Source of the DNA: Streptomyces sp. TRM70350 | GTDB taxonomy: Bacteria; Actinomycetota; Actinomycetes; Streptomycetales; Streptomycetaceae | Length of the DNA stretch: 52,519 nucleotides | Reading direction: 5' to 3' | NCBI RefSeq assembly: GCF_019219825.1 | Contig: NZ_JAHUXH010000042.1 | Location: 1-52,519 of the forward strand | Shown: positions 1-8,712 of the stretch, one piece after another | Layout: each line of letters starts with the position of its first letter | Numbering within the stretch: position 1 is the stretch's first letter | Position numbers and translations under genes: made by a program | The notes under the pieces: model-generated | Told to the model about the DNA's origin: nothing | Database searches by the model: none | What the model saw: only the letters and a program-made list of their open reading frames with translations

Positions 1-37
1 TAGATCCGCACAATCACTCCGAACGCGCTTCTGAGCG

Positions 38-382
38 CTACAGCCCCAGGATTACACGAATACGCTCTTCTACGTGCTGCATCTCGCTAGGGGACAACAA
101 GCCACGGCGCCTTCGGAGCCTTGATTTGCCCACCGTCTGAATGTCGGTGCAGTTGACATAGGACTCGGCGTGATTGGTCAGCCCTGAGTCGGGGCCGACA
201 GGAACATGCGTGGAGGACGGACCGGACGTCCCGGTGATCATAGCCACCGTCACCGCTGAGAGTGGCTCAGCAATGCCATTGACGGTAAGTACGACCACCG
301 GATGCGGGCCGGGGCCGCGGGGCGGTGTAGGGAAGGCACAGATCCAGACCTCTCCCCGCATCGCCGTTCCCGGATTCACCAT
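38..382 (-). CDS. MazF/PemK-type endoribonuclease toxin
   Basis: A 114-residue protein with the MazF/PemK-family shape: the N-terminal RGEVW strand is followed by a proline-rich loop, a PVVVLTV strand, a central T/S-rich segment and a C-terminal helix (EERIRVILGL). Members cleave mRNA in the cytoplasm and are neutralised by a small DNA-binding antitoxin. The gene overlaps the end of the upstream antitoxin gene by 7 nt (ATGGTGA), so the two are translationally coupled in antitoxin-first order, as usual for this family. The start is fixed by that overlap. Family assignment rests on recognised sequence pattern, and cleavage specificity cannot be read from the sequence. Confidence 0.85.
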   Translation of the reverse strand: MVNPGTAMRGEVWICAFPTPPRGPGPHPVVVLTVNGIAEPLSAVTVAMITGTSGPSSTHVPVGPDSGLTNHAESYVNCTDIQTVGKSRLRRRRGLLSPSEMQHVEERIRVILGL

Positions 383-807
383 TCCGCCTCGTCTGCGGCT
401 GCAAGCTCCTCAGCGGTTGCAGCCAACGCACCATCAGGCATGGGAGCTGGCTCTCCCCGGTAGAAGTCACGGATCTCCTCAGCGGCAGCGACTTCGGCCG
501 CCTTGCGAGCCAGCAGACGCAGTCCTTCACGGAGGACATCCGAAGTGGAGCCCAGGTTGAGCGCCTGCATCACTTGTTCCATGGCAGCTACTTCATCCGG
601 CCCAAGCCTGACTTGCGCCACGCGGCCAGTGCCGCCGGCCGCATCCTGATAGCGGGGTGCGGCGGACCGCCGTGAGCTGGCAGCCTTCTTGGTGGTCCTG
701 GTGCTCTTCGCCGCCCTTGGCTTCGTCACTCGGTCCGTGGCGGGCTCACTACGCTTCACACGAGTTGCGGTCTGCTGCGCCTTCTTTGCCTTGGTTCCAG
801 TCGCCAT
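376..807 (-). CDS. Ribbon-helix-helix antitoxin with Lys/Arg-rich N-terminal tail
   Basis: A 143-residue protein placed directly upstream of the MazF-like toxin gene. The ATG follows a strong ribosome binding site (AAGGAGGAAAG). Residues about 63-105 (RVAQVRLGPDEVAAMEQVM... STSDVLREGLRLLA) look like a ribbon-helix-helix DNA-binding domain; the acidic, alanine-rich C-terminus is the expected toxin-binding tail. The first ~55 residues are an unusual low-complexity stretch of Lys, Arg, Ala, Thr and Ser (KAKK, RVKR, KPRAAK, TTKKAASSRR), like histone H1 or actinobacterial HU tails, which MazE/VapB-type antitoxins normally lack. It probably autorepresses the pair by binding the upstream promoter; that role is inferred from the family. 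Confidence 0.8.
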   Translation of the reverse strand: MATGTKAKKAQQTATRVKRSEPATDRVTKPRAAKSTRTTKKAASSRRSAAPRYQDAAGGTGRVAQVRLGPDEVAAMEQVMQALNLGSTSDVLREGLRLLARKAAEVAAAEEIRDFYRGEPAPMPDGALAATAEELAAADEAEW

Positions 808-924
808 CTTTCCTCCTTCCTGAGGCCTTCGTGTATGACATCTGTCGTACAGCCAGTCTCTCTGTTGAAACGAGACCGGTCAAGCCAACTGATCAGCGGC
901 AGTGAGCCTGTCAGGAGCAGGACC

Positions 925-1118
925 ATGTCCTAGCTGTCCGACTGTCCCGCTACCCGCTCTAACCCGCGGAAGGGGGGTGGGCAACGGTCGGACAGGCCGC
1001 CCCCAGCCATCCGACTCGGACAGGATGTGTCCCACCTGTCCGGCTGTCCGGTTACGCCTCTCACCTGCACAAACAGCCCGGACAGCCCAAAGTGCAGGTG
1101 TCCGGGCTGTCCGGTGGC
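925..1118. repeat. GTCCGG-rich repeat region with 12-bp inverted repeat
   Basis: The words CTGTCCG and its complement CGGACAG recur many times across about 190 bp that encode no convincing protein. They include a perfect 12-bp inverted repeat (ACAGCCCGGACA at 1073-1084, TGTCCGGGCTGT at 1099-1110, 14-nt loop). The arrangement resembles iterons or clustered operator sites. No replication gene is next to it, so its role is unknown. Confidence 0.5.
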
Positions 1119-1122
1119 AGAC

Positions 1123-1151
1123 GGCTGCAACACCCCCAGAGTGTTGCAGCC
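1123..1151. terminator. Perfect 11-bp hairpin
   Basis: GGCTGCAACAC and GTGTTGCAGCC form a perfect 11-bp stem around a 7-nt loop. There is no T-tract on either strand, so it could be a factor-assisted terminator or a protein-binding palindrome. It lies between the GTCCGG repeat region and the left tRNA-derived repeat. Confidence 0.45.
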
Positions 1152-1323
1152 CGTCGGCGAAGCCGACCTCTCAATGGGCGTAGGAGCCGGAGGCGACTTC
1201 CGATCTGCTCTTCCACTCCTGCACCCCTCGCGACATACCTCCGACACACTCTGTGTCGCCGCGCGCCCTGCGGCTGGCTCCGCCGCAGGTCAGAGGGGAT
1301 GCAAGGACGTAATGAGACAATCA
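1152..1323. other. No gene recognised
   Basis: Apart from GC-rich dyads (for example around 1262-1290), I see no coding region or RNA gene between the hairpin and the left att repeat. Confidence 0.5.
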
Positions 1324-1366
1324 CTCCGGAGCCGTGTGCGCAGGTTCGAATCCTGCCGGGGGCACT
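1324..1366 (+). repeat. Left att direct repeat (3' half of tRNA-Arg CCG)
   Basis: 43 bp identical to the copy at 17803-17845. It begins at the anticodon loop (CTCCGGA, anticodon CCG), continues through the T-arm (GCAGG TTCGAAT CCTGC) and ends in the acceptor strand CGGGGGCA. No matching 5' half (GCCCCCG...) precedes it, so this is an integration scar, not a functional tRNA. Confidence 0.85.
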
Positions 1367-1531
1367 GCAGGTCAGAGGGCTAAAACGGCACCTGACCAGC
1401 GCGGATGCCAAAACGAAGTGACTGCAGCCATATGCAGCCGAGGGCCAGCGAAAGCAGCCGTAGGACGCGCGCTGCGGGACATACGCGGGATCGGACATTG
1501 AGTCACTTAATGATCAATCCGCCACATAGCA

Positions 1532-1561
1532 AACGCCCCGAGGGTTCACCCCCGGGGCGTT
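1532..1561 (-). terminator. Rho-independent-like hairpin after integrase
   Basis: AACGCCCCG(A)GGG, a short TTCA loop and CCC(C)CGGGGCGTT form a near-perfect stem just beyond the stop codon of the integrase pseudogene. It lies between the integrase and the att repeat, where such elements usually terminate int transcription. Confidence 0.7.
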
Positions 1562-1575
1562 CGGTGTGATCATCG

Positions 1576-2845
1576 TCAGTCGTATTCGAGCAACAGATCC
1601 TCGATTCGTTTGTTGGCCACCACGTGCCGCCCATGGAGACACTTCGCATACCGAGCGAGTAGCACCTCCACGGTGTTTCCGGCCCGCTCTGCGACCTCCG
1701 CCGGATCGACTCCGGCATTCAGCCATGTCGACAGCGCCGAGTGACGCAGGTCGTACGGTCGGTAGCGAGCGGGCTCACAACAAGTTCTGGTGGCAGGCCG
1801 AGCTCGCGGGCCTCGGCCCACACCCGCGAGTAGGTCGAGGAGCCGACCAGTCCGCCACGCTCGTTGAAAAAGAGTCTGCCGTCATCTGCCGTGCCGAAGT
1901 GTCGATGCTGTCGCGCCAGATGGCCACGAGGATCGGCGGCAGAGGCGTCGGACGGACCTCCTCGGGATCGCGGTTCTTCAGCCCGCGGTCGTCGTGCAGC
2001 TCACCTGTCTTGGTCCACTTCTTCCCCGCAGTCGGCCTGGTCCGATGGAGATTCGCCAGCCCCCACCCCTCCTCGGGGAGGTAGCAGTCCTGGATCGCGA
2101 CCCCGACGGTCTCCGCCGGACGCATCCCGGCGTAGTACATGCCGGCGAACATGCCCACCAGTCGCCTGCCCCTGGCGCAGTGATATCCGCACACGTACGA
2201 GACAGCGCCGATCAGGTTGCCGGCCTGCTTCGGGTTGGCCACGACGCGAGGGTCGACAGGGACAATCCTTGACGGCCTCTGCACAGCAACCGAGTTGACG
2301 GGATTCTCGTCAAACTCGCCAAGCTCCCTGGCGTAGTTCAGCGCGTTGACGAGGACCTTACGCTTGCGCTTGAAGGTCTCACTCGATGCCGCTTCTCCGT
2401 CAAGTCTCAGCTTGAGCGCTTCCAGCACCCCTCGCATAACCGCGGGCTTGGCGAGATCGGCGAGCGGCGGGGAGTTTCTCGCCACCCAGTCGACCACGAC
2501 TCTGGCCCCTGGCGGGATTTCGCGATCTTCCGGGCCGGGAAGAACGAATAGCCAGTCCCGAAGCGCACGCTGCATTGCCTCATCCGTTGGCCGCCCGGGA
2601 CGCTTCGGCATGAGCGCCTTTGTGATACCGGTCAGCGCCTCATTGATCTCGTCCCGATAGTTCGGCGCGGCATGCGGCCACTTCACCTGGACGTATTTCA
2701 GAGCGAAGGCATACCAGGTGAGGGCGGGTGCCTTTTCCTCCATCGAGGGAGGGAAGCCTGTCTCTGTGTCGAACTGCTCCCCATTCTCCTGAGCCATGAG
2801 GAGCTGCGCACGCAGCTTGTCGGCAAGCCCCTTATAAGAGCAGCC
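1576..2845 (-). pseudogene. Tyrosine site-specific integrase, truncated and frameshifted
   Basis: The upstream part of this reading frame carries the SAM-like core-binding region and the first catalytic arginine (AGMRPAET). Near 1895 the frame shifts into one reading ADDGRLFFNERGGLVGSST, and near 1780 it shifts again into YDLRHSALSTWLNAG and the tyrosine segment LLARYAKCL, so all catalytic boxes survive but in three frames. The N-terminal arm-binding domain is missing: homology starts at KGLADKLRAQLL, just after a junction with a foreign YihY fragment. The protein is therefore inactive unless the shifts are sequencing errors. Position next to the left att repeat fits a pSAM2-like integrase. 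Family is clear; loss of function is inferred from the frameshifts. Confidence 0.85.
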
Positions 2846-2881
2846 CACCAGCGGACCGCGGGACAGGGCTGGCCACATCGC

Positions 2882-3290
2882 TCACGATTCGGAGCGGCGG
2901 CGATCGTCCTCGTCCCACTTCCGGGTGTCGCGCGGCTCCAGGTACGGCTCCTCTTCGGCCGGGTGACCGCCCGCGACAGCACGCCGACGGTTCATCTCCG
3001 CGTCGAACTCCTGGCCCAGCAGGATTGCCAGGTTCGTGCTCCACAGCCATACCAGGAAAATGATCACGCCGGCGAGCGTGCCGTAGGTCTTGTTGTAGGA
3101 GGCGAAGCTGGCCACGTACCACGCGAACCCGGCGGAGCTGATCATCCCGATCAGCAGCGCCAGGAAGGTACCCGGCGTGATCCAGCGGAAGTCGCGGACC
3201 TTCGGGTTCGGCGTCGCCCAGTACAGATCGCGATCGTGATCGTGACCAGAACGACGAGCACCGGCCACTTCGCGATCGACCACACGCCGG
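2882..3290 (-). pseudogene. YihY C-terminal fragment, inverted relative to the intact copy
   Basis: The translated tail (YWATPNPK... SYNKTYGTLAGVIIFLVW ... YLEPRDTRKWDEDDRRR) is a diverged copy of the C-terminal ~135 residues of the intact YihY protein at 5433-6512, in opposite orientation. Homology stops near 3290, and a one-base deletion near 3228 separates VWSIAKWPVLVVLVTI from the rest. It has no start signal and abuts the truncated integrase, so it marks a rearrangement junction. Confidence 0.85.
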
Positions 3291-3422
3291 CCTTCCGAAG
3301 GCAGAGCGAATCGTGCCCCATTTGACTGTTCTGTGTCGATATATGGGGTACCCGCTCATGGTCGCGGATCAGGAGGCGCCGACTCAGTCGGCCGCCTCGG
3401 AGCACCGAAGGAGGAGCGGCTC

Positions 3423-4037
3423 ATGAGTGAAGATGCCGGTCGCGTTCAGCAGACGGGGCAGAAGGCGAAGGAGCAGACGTCGGCTGTGGCCGCGCAGACC
3501 GGGCAGGCGGCCGGCGAGGTCGCCGGGACTGCTGCCGAGCAGGCAAAGGCGGTCGCGGGCGAAGCACGCGCGCAGGCAGGCGGTGCGATACGCGACCTCA
3601 GGGAGCGCGTGGTGGGGGAGAGCCAGGGACAGGTGGAACGGCTGGCCGGGACGGTGCGGCAGTGGGCGGATGATCTCGCGGGGATGGCGGAGAACGCCTC
3701 GGGTGATTCGCCCGCCAGGAGTCTGGCGGTCCAGGCAGCCGATCAGGGCCACCGTGCGGCGGACTACCTGGACGAGCACGGCGTGGAGGGCCTGGTAGGC
3801 GACCTGCAGAACTTCGCGCGCCGCCGGCCGGGGGCGTTCCTGGGCGGGGCGGTGCTGGCCGGTCTGGTGGTGGGCCGCCTGGCCAAGGCCGGCACCAAGG
3901 CCGCGCAGGCCCCGTCGGCTCCGTCTCAGGACGTTCGGCGGCAGGGGCTGGAGCGCGAGGAGAGCAGCACGCTGCCTGCGGGCACGCCAGTGGCGCCGCC
4001 CGAGCTGTCCGGTTATCCGGCTCATCCGGGGGTGTGA
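3423..4037 (+). CDS. LEA-like stress/envelope protein with one hydrophobic segment
   Basis: 204 residues; the ATG follows GAAGGAGGAGCGGCTC. The first ~110 residues are Ala/Gln/Glu/Lys-rich amphipathic helix repeats (KAKEQTSAVAAQTGQAAGEV, AEQAKAVAGEARAQAGG), like late-embryogenesis-abundant or apolipoprotein-type proteins. A middle region (DYLDEHGVEGLVGDLQNFARRRPGAFLGG) leads into one hydrophobic stretch (AVLAGLVVGRLAK), probably a membrane anchor, then a Pro/Ser-rich tail. It opens a four-gene operon with holin-like, DUF3618 and YihY proteins; the next start lies 1 nt after its stop. Role in envelope or osmotic/desiccation stress is inferred from composition and neighbours. Confidence 0.8.
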   Translation: MSEDAGRVQQTGQKAKEQTSAVAAQTGQAAGEVAGTAAEQAKAVAGEARAQAGGAIRDLRERVVGESQGQVERLAGTVRQWADDLAGMAENASGDSPARSLAVQAADQGHRAADYLDEHGVEGLVGDLQNFARRRPGAFLGGAVLAGLVVGRLAKAGTKAAQAPSAPSQDVRRQGLEREESSTLPAGTPVAPPELSGYPAHPGV

Positions 4038-4038
4038 G

Positions 4039-4470
4039 ATGTCGTCGATCTATCCGCAGTCGCCGGGAGCCGGTGGACGGGGAGAGACGGGTCCAGACCG
4101 CTCGGCGGGCGAGTTGCTGTCGGCGGTGACGTCGGATCTGCAGACGCTGTTCCGCCAGGAGGTGGAGCTGGCGAAGTCGGAGATCCGCGAGGAGGGCGCC
4201 AAGGCGGGCAAGGCCGCCGGGATGTACGGGGGTGCCGGGTTCGGCGGATACATGGTGGCGCTCTTCTTGTCGCTCGCGGCCGTTTTCGGTCTGGCCAACG
4301 TGATGGACGCCGGCTGGGCGGCACTGATCGTCGCCGCCGTGTGGGCGGTGATCGCGGCCGTGCTGTACATGATGGGCCGCTCCCGGATGCGGGAGGTGTC
4401 CCCCAAGCTGGAACAGACCGTGCAGACCCTGAAGGAGGACGCGCAATGGGCACGGCACCCGACCAAATAA
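4039..4470 (+). CDS. Phage-holin-superfamily III (DUF1469-like) membrane protein
   Basis: 143 residues with the actinobacterial holin-superfamily III pattern: a helical LL..V..DLQTLFRQEVELAKSEIREEG segment, a Gly-rich turn, then two membrane helices (about residues 72-92 and 97-117) separated by a short DAGW loop, and a charged C-terminal coil. Chromosomal members are not lytic genes; they usually accompany DUF3618 and YihY genes, as here. The start codon overlaps the signal region of the preceding stop (TGAGATG) and the 3' end overlaps the DUF3618 gene by 25 nt, so the operon is tightly coupled. Specific function is unknown. Confidence 0.85.
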   Translation: MSSIYPQSPGAGGRGETGPDRSAGELLSAVTSDLQTLFRQEVELAKSEIREEGAKAGKAAGMYGGAGFGGYMVALFLSLAAVFGLANVMDAGWAALIVAAVWAVIAAVLYMMGRSRMREVSPKLEQTVQTLKEDAQWARHPTK

Positions 4471-5159
4471 GGTCCGAGATCGACACCACCCGGGAACGCC
4501 TGTCGGAGAACGTCAACCGGCTGGCCGACCGCGCCCGACCCAGGCAGGTGGTGCGCCGCCGCGCCCGGCGGGTGCGAGGCGCGGTGTCGGGGCTTCGTGA
4601 CCGCGTCATGGGCACCGTCGCCGAATCGGCGGGGACGGCGCGGGACCGTACGGGGCAGGCCACGGAGTCGGTGAAGGAAGGCACCGGCGGGGCCGCGGAC
4701 ACGGTGCGCCAGACGGCCGGGCAGGCCGCCGGTCAGGTCGGTGAGGTGGCCGGACAGGCCCGTGAGGCGGTGAGCCGGGCGCCGGAGCAGGCGGTGCGGC
4801 AGACGCAGGGCAACCCGCTGGCGGCCGGGCTGATCGCCTTCGGCGCGGGACTGCTGACCGCCTCTCTCCTGCCGACGTCCCAGGCCGAGGAACAGGCAGC
4901 CTCCCGGATCACCGAGCAGGCCGGCGAAACGCTCGAGCCGGTCAAGGAGGCAGCCGTCGAGTCCGCGCAGCAGCTGAAGCAGGACGCCACCGAGGCCGCC
5001 CAGCAGGCAGCCCAGGACGTGAAGGACACCGCCGCGGAGGCCGCGAAGACCACCAAGGAGGGGGCCCGCGACCAGGCAGGCCAGGTCTCAGGGCAGGCCC
5101 GCGAGTCCGGGCAGCAGGTGGCCGACGAAACCCGCGGGCAGAGCCCCGGCCCTGTCTGA
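4446..5159 (+). CDS. DUF3618-domain protein with amphipathic repeats
   Basis: 237 residues. The N-terminus (DQIRSEIDTTRERLSENVNRLADR) is the DUF3618 signature. After a basic stretch comes a long Ala/Gln/Thr-rich repeat region (GQAAGQVGEVAGQAREAVSR), a single hydrophobic segment (LAAGLIAFGAGLLTASLLP, about residues 118-136) and a second Lys/Glu/Ala repeat region resembling LEA proteins. The ATG lies within the end of the holin-like gene, so translation is coupled. Probably a membrane-tethered helical protein on one face of the envelope. Function unknown. Confidence 0.85.
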   Translation: MGTAPDQIRSEIDTTRERLSENVNRLADRARPRQVVRRRARRVRGAVSGLRDRVMGTVAESAGTARDRTGQATESVKEGTGGAADTVRQTAGQAAGQVGEVAGQAREAVSRAPEQAVRQTQGNPLAAGLIAFGAGLLTASLLPTSQAEEQAASRITEQAGETLEPVKEAAVESAQQLKQDATEAAQQAAQDVKDTAAEAAKTTKEGARDQAGQVSGQARESGQQVADETRGQSPGPV

Positions 5160-5432
5160 CCCTTGCACGTCGCCGGCCCGGCAGAGACTGTCGCCCACAG
5201 TGGGTTGGTGCCGCCGCCGTTGGCCTCCCCGCACCCCGGATGCCCGGACAGGGAGAGTGACGGGCCCGCCCGGGTGCCCGGACCAGGTTGTGGCCCGGCT
5301 GGGAGGGCACCGCCTGGGAACCCGGGGGGGACAAGGCAGTTGTCCGGCCATCAGCGCCCACCGATCTGCCCAAGAGGTCCTGGCAGGGTGCGAGTGCCGG
5401 GCCCGCGTCTTCCGTGCGTAAGGAGCCGTGTC

Positions 5433-6512
5433 ATGAGACTGCGACACAGGCGTAACGACACTCGCCATGACCGGGGTCAGGAAAGCCGCGAGCAGCGGCA
5501 GGCCACGGCGTACGGCCGCGACGACAAGCCGGAGAGACTCGGTCCGGATACGGAGGTGGAACAGCAGGCGCCGGACACTCCGACGGACCTGCCCAAACGC
5601 TCCTGGGGGGCGGTGCTGAAAGGCACCCTCAAGGAGTTCAAGAAGGACGAGCTGGCCGACCGGGCCGCGGCGCTGACCTACTACGGGATCCTGGCACTGT
5701 TCCCGGCCCTGCTGGCACTGATCTCGCTGATCGGGATTGCCGGACGGTCCGCGACACAGCAGGTCCTGGACAACATCCAGAACCTTGCCCCCGGGGCAGC
5801 CCGGGACGTCCTCACCAACGCGGTGCGGCAGTTGCAGGGCAACGCTGGGCTCGGGTCGATCATGGCGATCGTGGGTCTGGCGCTCGCGGTGTGGTCGGCG
5901 TCCGGCTATGTCGCCGCGTTCATCAGGAGCGCGAACGCGGTCTACGACGTCCCCGAGGGCCGCCCGGTGTGGAAGGTGCTGCCGGTCCGGCTCGGTGTGA
6001 CGGTGGTGCTGATGATCATGGCTGTGGTCAGCGCGCTGATCGTCGTCCTCACCGGCGGCCTGGCCCGGCAGGTCGGTACTGCCCTGGGCATCGGGGACAC
6101 GTTCTTGACCGTGTGGTCGATCGCGAAGTGGCCGGTGCTGATCATCCTGGTCACGATCATGATCGCGATCCTGTACTGGGCCACACCCAACGTGAAGGGC
6201 CGCGGCCTCAAATGGGTCACGCCGGGCAGTTTCCTTGCGCTGGTCATCTGGATGATCGCCTCGGCCGCGTTTGCGCTGTACGTGGCGAACTTCGCCTCGT
6301 ACAACAAGACCTACGGCACCCTCGCCGGCGTGATCATCTTCCTGGTGTGGCTGTGGATCACGAACCTGGCGATCCTGCTCGGCCTGGAGTTCGACGCGGA
6401 GATGGCCCGCCAGCGCGCCGTCGCAGGCGGTCATCCGGCCGGCGAGGAGCCGTACCTCGAGCCGCGCGACACCCGGAAGTGGGACGAGGAGGACCGCCGC
6501 CGTTTCGAATGA
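5433..6512 (+). CDS. YihY/UPF0761 family inner-membrane protein
   Basis: 359 residues, with an AAGGAG ribosome binding site before the ATG; an upstream in-frame extension exists but lacks one. After a ~60-residue hydrophilic N-terminus the YihY core follows (LADRAAALTYYGILALFPALLALIS), with about six membrane helices and the conserved YNKTYGTLAGVIIFLVWLW block, then a charged tail (EPRDTRKWDEEDRRRFE). Earlier mislabelled as RNase BN in the family literature; true role unknown, possibly envelope homeostasis or transport. About 270 bp separate it from the DUF3618 gene. A broken inverted copy of its 3' third lies at 2882-3290. Confidence 0.9.
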   Translation: MRLRHRRNDTRHDRGQESREQRQATAYGRDDKPERLGPDTEVEQQAPDTPTDLPKRSWGAVLKGTLKEFKKDELADRAAALTYYGILALFPALLALISLIGIAGRSATQQVLDNIQNLAPGAARDVLTNAVRQLQGNAGLGSIMAIVGLALAVWSASGYVAAFIRSANAVYDVPEGRPVWKVLPVRLGVTVVLMIMAVVSALIVVLTGGLARQVGTALGIGDTFLTVWSIAKWPVLIILVTIMIAILYWATPNVKGRGLKWVTPGSFLALVIWMIASAAFALYVANFASYNKTYGTLAGVIIFLVWLWITNLAILLGLEFDAEMARQRAVAGGHPAGEEPYLEPRDTRKWDEEDRRRFE

Positions 6513-6619
6513 TGCGACCGCCCCGGTGCCGGGCCCGCTGGTGGGCAACCCGGCTTGCCGGTCGCCCGCGGCTGCCTGAGCGTAGGTGATCGGAGAGTGA
6601 CGAGGGCCGGGGAGGCCGG

Positions 6620-7592
6620 ATGGTCGGTGTGCTCCAGCGCCTGGCACGGCCCGTCTGGCGGGGAGCCAGGCGGCTGACCACACCGTTGCTGCCGGACGAC
6701 TTCCTGGCAGTCGTCGATCCGCGTCGTCGCGTCCGCCGTCTCCGCCCGGACCTTCTCCACCCTGCCCGTCGGCCACCTGGCCGACCGGCGCGCGGCCGGG
6801 CAGTACCTGCCCGTGGGGGTGACCGTTGGCGGCGTATTGCACTGGCGGACGTAGGCCCACCGGGTCCGGCCCGGGCAGACCCTGCGCCTCGGCCCTGTCC
6901 AGGGGGACTTCGTCCTGCCTGATCCGCCGCCGGCGCGCCTGCTTCTCCTGACCGGCGGCATCGGCATCACTCCCGCGGTGGCCATGCTGCGCGCGCTCGC
7001 CGGGCGCACGGGCCGCCGCCCGGACACCGTGCTGGTGCACAGCGCGCCGGATGCCCATCGGATGGTCTTCGGCGGTGAGCTGCGTGCGATGGCCACCCGA
7101 GAGGGCTGGTTGACGCTGCACGAACAGCACACCCACCGGCACGGGCGGCTGGATCGGGCATGCCTGGACGCGCTGTGCCCCGACTGGGTGGAGCGCAAGA
7201 CCTGGGCCTGCGGGCCGGAAGGACTGCTGACGTTCGCGGAGCGGACCTGGCGCGACGCGGATGCCCGGCACCGGCTGCACCTGGAGCGGTTCCGGCTGCC
7301 GTCACCAGCCGTGCCGGGCAGCGGATCGGGCGGGCACGGCCGGCGGGTGCGCTTCACCCACAGCGGTGTCGAGACGGACGCCGGCCCGGCCACGTCCCTG
7401 CTGGATGCGGGCGAGGCGGCGGGTGTCGTCATGCCGAGCGGCTGCCGGATGGGCATCTGCCACAGCTGCGTCAGCCGACTGTCTGCCGGCCGTGTCCGCG
7501 ACCTGCGGACCGGCGACGTCCACGGCGAGCCGGGCGATCTGATCCAGACCTGCGTGTCGGCCGCCTGCGGCCCCGTGCACATCGACCTGTAG
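6620..7592 (+). pseudogene. Ferredoxin-type oxidoreductase (FAD/2Fe-2S), decayed N-terminus
   Basis: The last 204 residues are intact. They contain an NAD-binding lobe (LLLLTGGIGITPAVAMLRAL) and a C-terminal plant-type 2Fe-2S domain with cysteines in PSGCRMGICHSCVSRL and the fourth in LIQTCVSAACGP. The start (VLQRLARPVWRGARRLTTPLLPDDFLAVVDP) is typical for mycobacterial/streptomycete reductases that feed acyl-CoA desaturases, but the FAD domain between is shortened and split over frames, with a stop near 6853. A desaturase pseudogene follows directly, so an electron-transfer plus desaturase pair decayed together. Family is well supported; non-function is inferred from the frame breaks. Confidence 0.8.
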
Positions 7593-7644
7593 AGCCGACC
7601 CGCCGAGCCTTGAGCCTGAAGGAACTGAAAGAAGGAGCGAACCA

Positions 7645-8700
7645 GTGGCCGCCGCGCTTGCTCTCACGCCGTCCGAAGCCGACGCCTTCGGGCAGGAACT
7701 GGACCGCATCCGCGCCGAGGTACTGGCCGAGCGCGGTGCCGAGGACGCCCGCTACATCCGACCCTCATCACCGTGCACCGCGCCCTGGAGGCCGGTGGCC
7801 GGGCCGCACTGGCCGTCTCCCTGCTGCCGCCCGCCTGGCCGGCCGGAACGGCGATGCTCACCACCGCCAAGATCCTGGAGAACATGGAACTGGGCCACAA
7901 CATCCTGCACGGACAATGGGACTGGATGCGCGACCCGGCCATCCACTCCACCACCTGGGAATGGGACTTCCCCACCCCGGCCGCCGCCTGGCAGCACACC
8001 CACAACCACCTGCACCACTCCTGGACCAACATGGTGGGCCGCGACCGCGACCTCGGCTACGCGACCATGCGGATGAGCGCAGACCAGCCCTGGCACCCCG
8101 TCCATCTCCTCCAGCCCCTCTACGGCGGGCCGCTGCCGGCACCGCTCTTCGAGTGGGCCATCGCGCTGTACGACCTGGAGCCCGAGGCCGTCATCCAAGG
8201 CCGCAAGCCGGTGCACGCGTTCCTGGGCGACCTCGCCGGCATGGCCCGCAAGGCGGCACGGCAGTTCACCAAGGACTACGTCCTCTTCCCGCTGCTGGCC
8301 GGCCCGTCCGCCCTTCCCTGCCTGCTCGGCAACCTCACCGCCAACGTCACCCGCAACATCTGGGCGCACACCCGTCATCTTCTGCGGCCACTTCCCCGCC
8401 GGCGCGGAATCCTTCACCGAGGACGAGATCGAAGGCGAGTCGCGCGGCGACTGGTACGTACGGCAGGCCCTCGGCTCGGCGAACATCGACGGCGGCCCTC
8501 TCCTGCACATCCTCACCGGCAACCTCAGCCACCAGATCGAGCACCACCTCTTCCCCGACCTGCCCAGCAACCGCTACGCCCAGATCGCTCCCCGGGTGCG
8601 CAAGCTGTGCGAGAAGTACGGCATCCCGTACATCACCGGCCCGCTGCCGCGCCAGTACGCCTCCACCTGGGCCCGCATCTGGCGCATGGCGCTCCCGTAA
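7645..8700 (+). pseudogene. Fatty-acid (acyl-CoA) desaturase, two frameshifts
   Basis: All three histidine boxes of membrane di-iron desaturases are present: GHNILHGQWDW, THNHLHHSW and HQIEHHLFP. The reading frame shifts near 7765 (after AEDARYIR) and again near 8370 (after ANVTRNIWAHT, resuming as VIFCGHFPAGAESF), so no single frame covers the protein. A GAAGGAGCGAACC ribosome binding site remains before the GTG. In intact form it would insert a double bond into acyl-CoA in the membrane using electrons from the reductase encoded just upstream, as in the mycobacterial DesA3/Rv3230c pair. Confidence 0.85.
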
Positions 8701-8712
8701 CACCCCCGGTCC

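Noticed and set aside
10..21. A 12-nt match (ACAATCACTCCG) to the sequence running into the left att repeat at 1317
   Set aside because: Too short and the tRNA part does not continue; may be chance.
1324..1366. A functional tRNA-Arg gene
   Set aside because: The 5' half of the cloverleaf is missing at both copies; only an att scar.
5088..7280. A 730-codon minus-strand frame
   Set aside because: Antisense to the YihY and reductase genes; no recognisable domain.
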